Source: Gnetum montanum
Lineage: Eukaryota > Streptophyta > Gnetopsida > Gnetales > Gnetaceae
Direction of reading: 5' to 3'
Assembly: GCA_015680685.1 (NCBI GenBank)
Contig: MNCI01005810.1
Location: 685,710-749,709, forward strand
DNA: 64,000 nucleotides
The position numbers were made by a program, and so were the translations under genes. The number at the start of each line of letters is the position of its first letter. Within the stretch, counting starts at the first letter, position 1. This document shows, piece by piece, positions 54,570 to 64,000 of the stretch. A model generated the notes under the pieces. It did not search any database and was not told where the DNA came from. It was given only the letters and a program-made list of their open reading frames with translations.

Positions 54570-57500
54570 ATGGATTCCTTTTACACGACCACAATCGCCA
54601 TGGTCTCTACTGATTTGGGTGCCACATCTATGAACCCTATTGTGGTCACTAGACCAGCTCATGGCGCAGCAGGATCTCAAGGACCATCACGCTGGTCATT
54701 GAGACTTCAGGGAAAAGAGCCTATCTTCACAGTCATAACCCCTGAAGAATACAACTTTATCTGTGTTAAGATCCAGGCAAAGCTGGCTCTCAGCCGGGCC
54801 GAAGTCGAAGCGAAATGAAACTTTGAGGTGATCCACCGAGGGGGCCATGATTTCAAACCAATAGTTTATGACATCATTCCTTTGACCGAACATCAACATG
54901 AACTTATCACACAGTTGATCATGGCCAAGAGCCAGGCTCCACAGGCTATGGTGGAATCCCAGGGTGGGGAGAAAGAAGATGATGAGTTTGCGGCCCAGTC
55001 CGAACACTCATTCCATACTCTGAGCCCCCATACTTACGTTAATCCGTCATTCCTGCTCAATGGAGATGCCACCTCTCTTAACCCAGCCATGACAACGCAG
55101 ATGCACATTCCCATCCTTCCGCATGCCACCGCGCAGCCATCTGGGCTGCAAGTACAAATACCTCATAATAACGTGGGGACGGTTTCGTCACCACGGGTAC
55201 TTAGCATCCCAGTTGTGGTCCCGGTGACCACGGTGCCCCATTTCATCCCTCAGATACAACCTCACAACATATCCACAACGCGCCCAGTGCAGACCTTGTC
55301 GCTCCCGCCCCCTCCAACTCAACAGATTACCACAGCCATTCAGCCACAAATTTACGTCCAACAGCCTACCGCAAGTCAGTGGGCCAACCCAACTGCGCAA
55401 CATACCCAGTCTGTGGTGTATGGCGTGCAACCCCCGGTTGCACCTGCAACACATGTTCCATAGGTGGTCCCGCAGTATCCTCATCCTTATCTTACGTAGC
55501 AAGTGGCAGCTAACCCCTCTTCGCAAACCAGTGGATGGTGGTCTTCACAGGCTCCCCTGCCTATTGGGATCCCTGCCCCACTAGCTGCCAGCCAACCTCT
55601 TCCTTCGTTTTCATTTCCTAGCGCTACCCTCCCAGTCCAACCTCCTATGCCTTCTACAAAGACACCTCCGTCAACAGGCCTGGACCAAGCCTTCTAGCTT
55701 ATACAGACTCTCACCAAGGAGGTTCGACGCCTCAAAGCTGCCGATTCTGATACCATTCAGATCATGAACTTTTACCAGGATGATCCGATTAGTCCAGCAG
55801 TCCCTATGCTGTCGTTGCCGCCAGGGATGTCCCTACCTCATTTTACCAAGTATAATGGGGAGGGAGATCCAATGCTCACTTGGTCACATTTAGGTTCGAG
55901 TCCTTGCTGTTGCAACAGTGGCCACACATGATCATCCGAGTCTTTGCAATGTCTCTAACAGGGAAAGCTTTGGATTGGTACTGAGCCCTCCCACACTCTT
56001 CCATCTCAACCTTGGAAGAGCTGCTGACCCAATTTTTCACCCGCTTCAAATACAACTTGAAACCAAAAGTCACATTGGATCAGCTCATGGGGGTGAGACA
56101 AGACCCCCTCGAGCCCGTCCAAAAGTTCATACAGCGCTGGAATGCTACTTTGAATGAGATCCGCCAGCCGATCGCGGACTCACATCTACTGGCTATATTC
56201 AAAGGAGCAGTCAATGACTTTATTAAGTCAAAGTTGTATTATCTTTCCCCCAACTCCCTACACTAGGCCTTCACTCAAGTTAGAAGCATCCAAGATGCTG
56301 CGGAGGCCAACAAAGGCCCAAAGTATGTCGCCTACAGGAACACCCACAACAAGGCTAAAGATAAAGGCAAGGCAACGACAACGACAGTAGCTGCGATGAC
56401 TGAGGGTACAAAGACTAAGAACAAGAAGGTACCCATGGCACCTCCTGAGACCACGGCTGGTTTCGGCACTAGCCAAGACACAACTGCCCCTGAAGGGCCC
56501 CCCAGCCAAAGCCAAATTTTGAGCGTAAGGATCGTTCAAAATACACAGCCTTACCTATAAAGCATTCTGAACTGTTGAAACAACTGTTAGGGGCAGGGCA
56601 CATTCAACCTAAGAAGGTGTCCGAGGAAGCTCTGAAGCATCACAGACGTCATTGTGAACTGCTGAAGAATCCTTCTTTAGCCTTACCTAACGAACCACCA
56701 GTTCTGAGATCTTTCAGGCTAGACCGTTTCTATGACTACCACCAGCTGTGTGGTCATGATACGGATTACTGCTGCGCATTGAAAGATGACATTCAACGTA
56801 TGCTGGATGATGGTTTACTCAAGTTAGACAACAGTAACCCAACGCGTCCAGAAAACCAAACATTGCACATATATAAGGACCCGTTGAACGCAAACGACGA
56901 TCCTTATACAATCACTGTGGTGAGTATGGACAGTGAGAGGAGGGAACCGCCAAAACATCCTTTTTTTTGCATGTGCCTGCCAGCTTACCAAGGGGGCCAA
57001 CCATTTCATCGGCAGCCAATGAGGTCTCGAGGCTGCCCTTCATCATACGGGCACCTTCTCGGATACACCCTCAGTCACGTAGCAACATTCAAGCCACGGC
57101 CTCATCCGCACCCATGCCTAGGACGCCCTTCATTATCAGGGCACCAAAACCACAGGCTGCTCCTCTCACGCAGGGGCAGACCTCCAACCAAAAGAGTCAA
57201 CCATCACCTCCCAAACAAAAGGGAGACATATCAGTTAATGCAAAAAAAGATCATTTTACGCTCGGCTTCCCTAAGCCTAGGCCCCTGGCCTTTGTGCCTT
57301 CGCCTGTACCTCAGGGGCAGGATAAAGGTGCAGAAATGCAACCATCTTCTCTTGGCAAGAAAAAGATCAGCCCCCCGACTAACACCATTCCACCTTGGGA
57401 GATCCATATCCTGGGCCGCATGGAAGAGGACAAGGGGGATAAACAACCTAGCCGAGAGAAGGACCTCCTCAACACATTTACGCAAGTCAAACAGGTTCTC

Positions 57501-57680
57501 AAGCAAAAGAACACAACGCTGAGCCTTTACGACCTGCTTATGACATCTCGAGAACACTGTGAGGCTATGGTACACATGCTAATGTCCATATCAATGGATG
57601 GTAGCTTACCAGTGGAAGAGGAAGCGATACATGCTGTCATGTTTCCTTCTGAAGCTGAGCAACCAGGCCTACCTCGCTGA
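54570..57680 (+). pseudogene. gag: T8 gag
   Basis: ATG 54570 (MDSFYTTTIAMVSTDLG). N-terminal SLRLQGKEPIFTVITPEEYN; stop TGA at 54816 in place of arginine; VIHRGGHDFKPIVYDIIPL. A Q/P/T-rich linker ends at TAG 55461, with another TAG near 55496. Capsid gag domain: MNFYQDDPISPAVPMLSLPP, FTKYNGEGDP then a frameshift near 55870, ALDWY then TGA, LEELLTQFFTRFKYNLKP, DPLEPVQKFIQRW, stop after SLH. Nucleocapsid: LPNEPPVLRSFRLDRFYDYH, LCGHDTDYC, in which the first zinc cysteine has become tyrosine. Spacer motifs LPFIIRAP and TPFIIRAP. Then LLNTFTQVKQVLKQKNTTLS, near the protease. Not functional as it stands. Confidence 0.85.
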
Positions 57681-57975
57681 TCTACCACATTGGGAGATCC
57701 ATATCCTGGGCCGCATGGAAGAGGACAAGGGGGATAAACAACCTAGTCGAGAGAAGGACCTCCTCAACGCATTTACGCAAGTCAAACAGGTTCTCAAGCA
57801 AAAGAACACAACGCTGAGCCTTTACGACCTGCTTATGACATCTCGAGAACACTGTGAGGCTATGGTACGCATGCTGATGTCCATATCAATGGATGGTAGC
57901 TTACCAGTGGAAGAGGAAGCGATACATGCTGTCATGTTTCCTTCTGAAGCTGAGCAACCAGGCCTACCTCGCTGA
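57390..57975 (+). repeat. 295-bp tandem duplication in T8 gag-protease junction
   Basis: 57390-57680 and 57685-57975 are nearly identical (a handful of mismatches, for example AACACA/AACGCA). The unit starts near TTGGGAGATCCATATCC and ends CTACCTCGCTGA. The offset of 295 is not a multiple of three, so it shifts the frame. T6 shows only one copy of the matching segment. Confidence 0.88.
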
Positions 57976-58644
57976 CCTTCCATGACGAGTCTATTAAAGA
58001 CAATCTAGAGAAAGGTCAGGTGACAACTGAACCTATGTTCATCACCAGCCGGGTCGGTCAATACCAGATCTGGAGAGTGCACGTAGACGATGGCACAGCT
58101 ACCAACGTCATACCCTATTCCATCATGGATAGGTTGGGTCTGGTTGACCAGATCACTCCCACGACGACGGCTTGCGTAAAATTGTTCAACGGGGCATGGG
58201 TTCAAGTCAAGGGGATGGTGCGTATTGAGTTTGTGGTGGGAGATCAGTTCCCAACGGAGACCACTTTCTTAGTCATCGAGGAGATGCCAGGGTTCAACCT
58301 GATCCTAGGGAGGTCATGGTTAGCCCAGCTGAGGGCGGTTTTGTCACCGATACACCAAGAGATACACCTGCCCTATGCCGGAGGGGAGGTTGTGATACGC
58401 GGTGACGAAATCACCCCCATGACCGTCAATAACATTGAAGAAGAATGGGGTTCGGAGATAGAAATGACTGATGATTAGACCCATCTCCAAATCCCTCAAC
58501 AAACCGATAGCAATGATGATGGTCTAGCTTGGGCCGACTTGCCATTTCCGAATGGCAGCGTAGAGGACTCAAACCATAAGTCTCCTCGCCCTTACGCAAA
58601 GCTCAACGTAAAGGCCATTAAGAGACAATTGCGTATTAATGGTT
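57976..58644 (+). pseudogene. pro: T8 protease
   Basis: Retropepsin-like aspartic protease that would cleave the polyprotein. MFITSRVGQYQIWRVHVDDG shows the D-D-G-T-A active box. It continues ATNVIPYSIMDRLGLVDQI, FLVIEEMPGFNLILGRSWLA, and SPIHQEIHLPYAGGEVVIRG. Open from 58020 to TAG 58476-58478; homology continues (WADLPFPNGSVEDSNHKSPR) to a TGA at 58642-58644 that matches the end in T7. No RT follows in frame: spacer and antisense gene come next. Confidence 0.85.
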
Positions 58645-59116
58645 GAATCATGGTCTTTGCATACATTAACATGTTTTGGCAAGTTATCGCGGCTTGTACT
58701 TAGCCATTTCTTTTGTTTCATACATTTTCACGCTACATTCACTTTCGGAGTTTATGCTTGCCATCTCTTACGCTATTCGATTTACTGTACTCATACTATT
58801 TACGCTTTCTATACCCCGCATCTCCACCATGGCCCGCAATGGCCTTAAACTAGTTGCGGCCCACAATGGCCTTAAACTAGTCGCTAGTTTACGCAAAATC
58901 ATATGACGGCCCACGATGGCCTTAAACTAGCCATTACATTCTATCGTCATAACTTAGGTGAAATCCTTAATAACTACGTTTACGCTGTGCAGATAAAAGC
59001 ATAAAAGTCAAAAAAGACAAAATTTAAAACATCCACCAGGTCTTATAACGCATCTTTTCCGTCATTCATAAAACTATACTTCACTCCACATCAATAAGAT
59101 TATGTGTAAATCACAA
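58645..59116 (+). other. T8 spacer between protease and antisense gene, with hairpin units
   Basis: 58835-58930 has three units: GGCC CGCAAT GGCC, GGCC CACAAT GGCC, GGCC CACGAT GGCC, each with TTAAACTAG. The rest is AT-rich and would include the 3' end of the antisense transcript. Confidence 0.6.
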
Positions 59117-62100
59117 TTACGCATTCCCTCTACTGCCACTGTCACCAGTATCTCTTAGGTCCGGATCCAGCCCTAATGGATCGTCCTCCAGTGGGTCGTC
59201 GTTTCTGAGAATTATTCTTTCATGAAGAATTTCCTCTTCATGAGGTCCTCGTTCCGGCACCGGCTCCATGGAAGGATGATATTCATCGCTGCGTTCTTCC
59301 TCTTCCTCTGTTTCTGCTACTTCCTCTGCATCTACTGCTTCCTCTGCTGACTCCTCAGCTGGCGCGTCTTCTCTATCCCCTTCTGGTACCTAGATACAAA
59401 AGAAGAAAACATATTAGCAAGGCAAGCCTTGACAAAACAATTAGAAAATTTAGTTTTAGTCATGCAGAAACTCACTTGCAACGGTCCTGCTTCCGTAGCA
59501 AAGGGAAGCTTGTCCAGGCCAGCCTACAGGCACTTCATAATCTCTTCCTCTATTAGATCTGGCCACACATCCTCTCCCAAGGCAGCTCTAGCCTTCACTT
59601 TCCCTTTCTCCATGCTAGTCCAGCGAGGCGGATTAGGGAAGAATGTAGGGACTATTCTCTGGCCCCCAGGGAGAGTCATCTCCCTTTCCGAAGACGCACT
59701 TACAGTCACCTGCTCTTCAAACTTCTTGAAGGCTTCTGAAGCTCCGATGATGTCCAGGAAAACTTCCAAAGATTGGGCCTTGACGGCAGAATCGCGGTAG
59801 AGTTTCCGATAAGCGATGCTTTCTCGCTTATACAGATGTTTGTGGTCCTTCTCCTTCTGCCCCCACTCCTGCACGCTTGCACAATAGTCCCTCCAATCCT
59901 GGCTTTTCTGAGCTAGGAGTTCTATCTGCATCCACTACTCTACCAACGCCCGACTGGTCTATATGCTGTTTTTGATGGCGGTCCAATAATGGGAGTAGTC
60001 GACAATAGTGGTACGCCAGTCTTCATCCTCCATCGCCCGCGCTTGTAGGAAGTCGCATCATGACCTCAGGTCTCCGACCTCTTTGGTTAGAGACTCAACT
60101 CTCTGTTCTGCTCTCTGCAGCCATTTCTAGAGGCTCTCATTGATGTCTTTACTCTCCCATAAGGAGCGTGTTGAGCGTAACGCATATTTACGCATTTCCT
60201 CATAAATGTGGCATGGCACGGTTGCCCCATCAAATGGAGGCTCCACTGTGTCCAAATCAATGGGCTCCGTGGGATCCCATCGGAGGTGAGCTCCTAACAG
60301 AATCAATCATCAATATTGGTGACATATTACCACTATGTAATATCACAACCTTACACCAACCATAACGTACCAGCTCTAGGTTCGACGTGCTCTAGGCGCT
60401 CGATCATGTCACTGACAATGCCTTCCATGAAGGCAAATTTGTTAGGGAAGTCTCTCCACGCTCTACTTACAGTGACAGACGTGGACACATCCTCTTCTCC
60501 TGTAGCGTAATCCAGTTAGAAACTGCATTTGTTATCAAAATCCTACAAACTTGCTAACACACTCATTACCTCTACCGGTGACAGTGGCGACTTCGCCAAC
60601 ATTTTCTGCCTCCTTTTCCCCTTCACGCACTTGAGTCTGTACATCGTTGATTCCAGTGGCTGGGGCCTCCTCATGCACCAGGTTCTGTGCACGGCTTCCG
60701 CTAACAGCTGGGGCCTCTTCCTCCAAAACTGAGGCACCTACCCCATGACTTAGTACTACTGCCCCTGTTTCAGGGGTCAGCTCCTCTGCAATTTTCACTA
60801 GTCGTATCACAATACCTTAGTATATCATTCCAAACCATCTAAATGAACATTGCGTAATACAGTTCCTTCACGCTTACCAGGCGAAGGCTTACTCCGCTGA
60901 ACTTTGATCGCCACAGTTCAACCTGCGCCGCTCCCAGGCTCGGCAGAAGCCTCAGTTATACAAACCCTCTTACTCCGAGCTGCAGGTTCCATGATTTCCT
61001 CCGCTAGACGTTTCCCCCGTGAGGCATCGCCAGTGTAAGTAGGCATTATCCCGCCTACACTGTTGAGGCCTTGCAGCCGAGACGTCGCCAACCCCTTGGT
61101 CGTTATAGACAGTGACTCCCCGATCCCTTCCAGCGGATCCTGCCCACGGGTAGTGTTGAGGATATGGGTAATCCAGGGTTTGGACAACTGATCTCGGTCT
61201 TGCTGCACCCAGACCCCATTCCGTTGGATGACCAGAAACTCAGCAAATCGCCGAAGGCAAGCTATGAAGAAGGCGTAATGCACATTAAAACGAGACTCAA
61301 GCTTCTTACGAAGCTTGATCATCTCGTTGCGTAGCCCCTTAGCAAAATAGCTTGCCCAATTGAACTGGGTCCCCTCCTCCAGAACCTCCTGCATAATACA
61401 GGTCTATTCTATAGAAAAGAACTTCCCTTTGAGAGAGTTTTGGGGAAGGTTCGGGCCCAGAAAAGGGGATAAATTGTCTTGGCAACACCCATCTGGAATC
61501 TTTTGCAAGAAAACCCTTTAGGCTCCTTCGGGATCCTTACCTACTCCTCCAGCCACTGCTGGAAGTCGAGGTTCCTCTTCACCTTCTCACTTACAGGAAG
61601 GTCGTCTAAGGGGATGCCAAATAGATCTGCGAAGAGCTGAGCGTCAATGTTAAAGCTTACACGTACCTGATGTACGCGTGTGCAAAAATGCTCTGCCTTT
61701 TCGTTGAAGGAGTTGACCAGGGTCAGTATTTCACTGGCGGGGACATCAGGAGTTGCAGCTAAAAACAGATGCATTAGCCCCGCTGCTTGAATCTTGGTGG
61801 TCACCACAACTAGGGCTACCGATTGGCCGAGCCAGCGCTGTGTGTCCTTGATGTCGCCATAGTGGAAGAGGACGGTGCTCGCCTCGCGACCAGAAATCGT
61901 AAGGATAATCTCCTGGGATTCCCTGACTGAACAATCTAAAACACAAGTCAAATATTATTACGCAACGCTCACAATTTACAATTATACTACGCAATAATTG
62001 ACTATACAATAGCCTTACCAGGTCCAAATGGCAAGGGAAATGGCGGAAGGTTCCTCTGCACGTCCTCAACGGTGAGGGACGGATCTAAGGTTCAGTCATC

Positions 62101-63205
62101 GTGCAGCCACCCGAGTGTCTGGAAATTCTCAAAAGCCTTAGTGTAGCGGGTGGGGTACTCACGCATTTCGAAGCCAATCTGCCCTATAACACCAGCGTGC
62201 ACATTGCTAGTTGAAGTAAATGCCATTATTGCCATTTCGGCCCATGATAACGCATCTCCATTTCCAACTAACCTGTTGTCATGAATAAAAAACCTGTACC
62301 ATACCACATAGGCTTATCTTATACTTTACATCGATGACAGACATATGACAAAAAAAATACAGTTAACAAAATTTGCTTACCCGCCTGCCTTGTGGGTTCT
62401 GGAAATAGGTCGAAGCATGGCGAGCCACGAACAGCGTGTTGTATGCATGATAACAACTAAACTGGGCCATTTCCCAGATCCAGTTTAAGCACCTCAAGCC
62501 TCAGGCGCTAAGTTCATGGTCCTCAGAATGACCCGTATCGATGGCCCTGTCCGTCAAGAAGGCCAGAATCCCTTGTGCAGAACCTGCCAGCAGGTGCTCT
62601 AAAATGGCACCGGCGATATCATCGGATAAATTAGACCACACAATGACGCTATAGTTGCGCAGTAAGAACTACAGAAACTCCAGTGCACCTCGTTGAAACC
62701 ATATGGCCTTCCCTTACAACCGCGTTTGTGGGGGAGGGACATTAGGAACGATAGGGTTTATACAACGCAAAACCCCGACAATATCCAAGACAATCAGAAT
62801 AGGCTTTAGCGTAATGCTGTACAGAAAATCCAAAACATAAATCAACGTCTAGATTTACATTTGTATCATTAATACAGAAAACCTACAAACTATGCCTAAT
62901 TATCCAGGCTGAAATCGCCCAAACCCTTGCAACAACGCAAGGTTTGTCCCTGACAACAGCGGTAGACGCAACCCCATCAAACCCTCACATTAACCCGAGG
63001 TCCATAATTTGCAATCCACATTCACGCAAAAGATACTACAAAAAATAGACATTAAAATAGACATAAGCATGTAAGAAATGACCTACCGGTTCAAAGGCGT
63101 AGGATCACGAACATCGACCACCGCCTGCGAAACGCGCTCCAGATTTTCTTGCACCTCATCGATTTTGGCCAATTTTTCATTCTTCCTTTTGATTTTTGGT
63201 GCCAT
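59117..63205 (-). pseudogene. Antisense 8-exon gene of T8, FCP1/NIF-like N-terminus
   Basis: Exons on the minus strand: 63205-63087, 62816-62381, 62293-62019, 61926-60878, 60785-60570, 60499-60371, 60293-59476, 59389-59117. Exons 1 and 3 have exactly the T1 lengths (119, 275). All introns are GT-AG (GTAGGT, GTAAGC, GTAAGG, GTAAGC, GTAATG, GTACGT, GTGAGT). Exon 2: KPILIVLDIVGVL and IVWSN, with three stops and a 14-base loss near its end. Exon 4 is largely open (61951-61541, 61394-60918): LFHYGDIKDTQRWLG, FNIDAQLFADLFGIPLDDLP, FFIACLRRFAEFLVIQRNGV. Exon 6: SRAWRDFPNKFAFMEGIV. Exon 7: helical, with RWDPTEP at its start and QEWGQKEKDHKHLYKR. Exon 8: acidic EEEEERSDEYH, ending in TAA. Function unknown; HAD likeness is inference. 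Confidence 0.77.
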
Positions 63206-63355
63206 TGTAAAAGCTTCAGAATGTTTCACCGTTTAGCACTTGCAAATCTTCGCAAAACCACACGCTCTAATCCTCTGCTCTTTCTTCTCTCGCTCAGCAA
63301 CAATTACGAATTCAAATTCACAATAGCCAATAGCCCGTCCTCATCAAAAACCACT

Positions 63356-63363
63356 TACTTATA
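63356..63363 (-). promoter_or_regulatory. TATA box of T8 antisense gene
   Basis: Minus strand TATAAGTA, about 151 bp upstream of the ATG at 63205, aligned with TATAAATA of T1. Confidence 0.5.
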
Positions 63364-63623
63364 TGCAAGGATCACTGACTTGATATCCGATTTCAACAAG
63401 ACTTTCCTAAAACAGAACCCAAAAATCAAGATATTAATGCGGTTGATATCACATGCTCCACTTTCCAAAATTACGTTAAACTATTACATCTTATCGCCTC
63501 GTAATCGGGTAGCATTGATTACAGCCTGTTTACAATTTCGAACTTCAATTGACTTTCCACATTTGACAACACTACATCATCTTTCTCCTAATCATTTACG
63601 CACTTTGTGGTTTTGCAGGACAG
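63364..63623 (+). other. T8 pre-RT spacer with splice-acceptor-like site
   Basis: Carries a decayed hairpin unit near 63462-63490 and TTATCGCCTCGTAATCGGGT, also found in T1. GGTTTTGCAG ends at 63618, six bases before the pol ATG. Confidence 0.5.
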
Positions 63624-64000
63624 ATGGAAAATGGACACAACATTTTCAGCACCTTTAACTTTGATGGGCCCATACGGGAAGGTAGTTAGACAATTCGACT
63701 CCACGCTAGTAGACATTAACCCCCCTTTACAAGACGTAACCATAGCCGCATAGGAGACGTCCCCAAAATGACTAGAACAGTCAACGCGCACACTAGACTT
63801 GGAGGCTGGGGACATAACCGAAGACCCCCTCAATGAGGTCTCTATCATTACACATAGGGGTGAAGCCAAAACGCTTAAAGTCAGTTCTTTATTAGACTAG
63901 AAAACACACGATTCCATAAAGCAGGTTCTGCAAGACAACATTACTGTCTTTGCATGGTCATATGAAGATATGCCTAGACTGGATCCTAGGCTAATCCAGC
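63624..64000 (+). pseudogene. pol: T8 pol N-terminus, truncated by window end
   Basis: Collinear with T1 pol: FSAPLTLMGPYGKVVRQFDS, LDLEAGDITEDPLNEV, QDNITVFAWSYEDMP. Three stops: TAG near 63752 and TGA near 63769 around ETSPK, and TAG at 63898 after SSLLD. The RT catalytic domain is outside the window. Confidence 0.85.

Larger units (their letters stand above)
52764..64000 (+). mobile_element. T8: Tat-type retrotransposon, 5' two-thirds, runs off right edge
   Basis: 5' LTR, PBS, gag, protease, antisense gene, start of RT, in plus orientation. Inserted in T6 gag. LTR type, antisense-gene exon lengths and pre-RT sequence are close to T1, so T1 and T8 belong to one subfamily. gag has several CGA-to-TGA and CAG-to-TAG type stops and a 295-bp tandem duplication. 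Confidence 0.88.

Noticed and set aside
63149-63658. 169-residue plus frame before T8 pol
   Set aside because: Overlaps antisense exon 1 and the spacer. No match in T1, and it enters pol in a different frame.

Overview
The window looks like repeat-dense nuclear DNA of a land plant. It is made almost entirely of one lineage of Ty3/gypsy (Metaviridae) LTR retrotransposons nested inside one another. I see no single-copy host gene, rRNA, tRNA or CRISPR array. The pol genes carry two RNase H domains in a row: the usual one, then a second with the FDGAS / NNVAEYEGLL / GDSMLVINQI / ADALATLAL signature. That places the elements in the Tat/Ogre branch of plant Ty3/gypsy elements. The species cannot be read from the sequence.

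Layout (T1-T8 are my names). T1 (1-9716, +, left end outside the window) sits in T2 (9717-16714, +). T2 sits in the RT gene of T3 (16715-22088, +). T3 sits in an LTR whose tail remains as T4 (22089-22669). T4 interrupts T5 (22670-25818, -). T6 (-) is inserted in the gag of T5 and is itself split into 25819-33571 and 51461-52763 by T7 (33572-51460, -). T7 is complete, with two LTRs, PBS, PPT and a 5-bp target duplication AGGCT. T8 (52764 to past the right edge, +) is inserted in the gag of T6.

The most interesting content is an extra gene on the strand opposite to gag-pol, between protease and reverse transcriptase. Its 5' end lies next to RT and its 3' end next to protease. Copies in T1 (-, 1-2636), T7 (+, 40841-45229) and T8 (-, 59117-63205) share the same exon layout (8 exons in T7 and T8), nearly equal exon lengths, GT-AG introns with consistent phase, and a TATA box 140-280 bp upstream of the ATG. 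A 3' piece survives in T5 (+, 22670-23386). The N-terminal part resembles the plant NLI-interacting-factor/FCP1-like HAD phosphatase fold with altered catalytic positions. The middle is unrecognised and the C-terminal part is helical and then acidic. On the opposite strand, RT always starts just after an AG 3' splice-acceptor-like site, as if pol were reached by splicing across the antisense gene.

Several cis-elements recur in all or most copies: (1) tandem hairpin units with covarying 4-5 bp arms followed by TTAAACTRG, found both after integrase and around the antisense gene, always in the element's sense orientation; (2) arrays of long palindromes in LTR U3 upstream of TATA; (3) a palindrome that mirrors the PPT/LTR junction; (4) a conserved hairpin near the LTR 3' end; and (5) a 3'-UTR hairpin in T2, T3 and T6. 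Most coding regions carry stops and frameshifts, many explicable as C-to-T decay. T1 pol is close to intact, with one nonsense codon.
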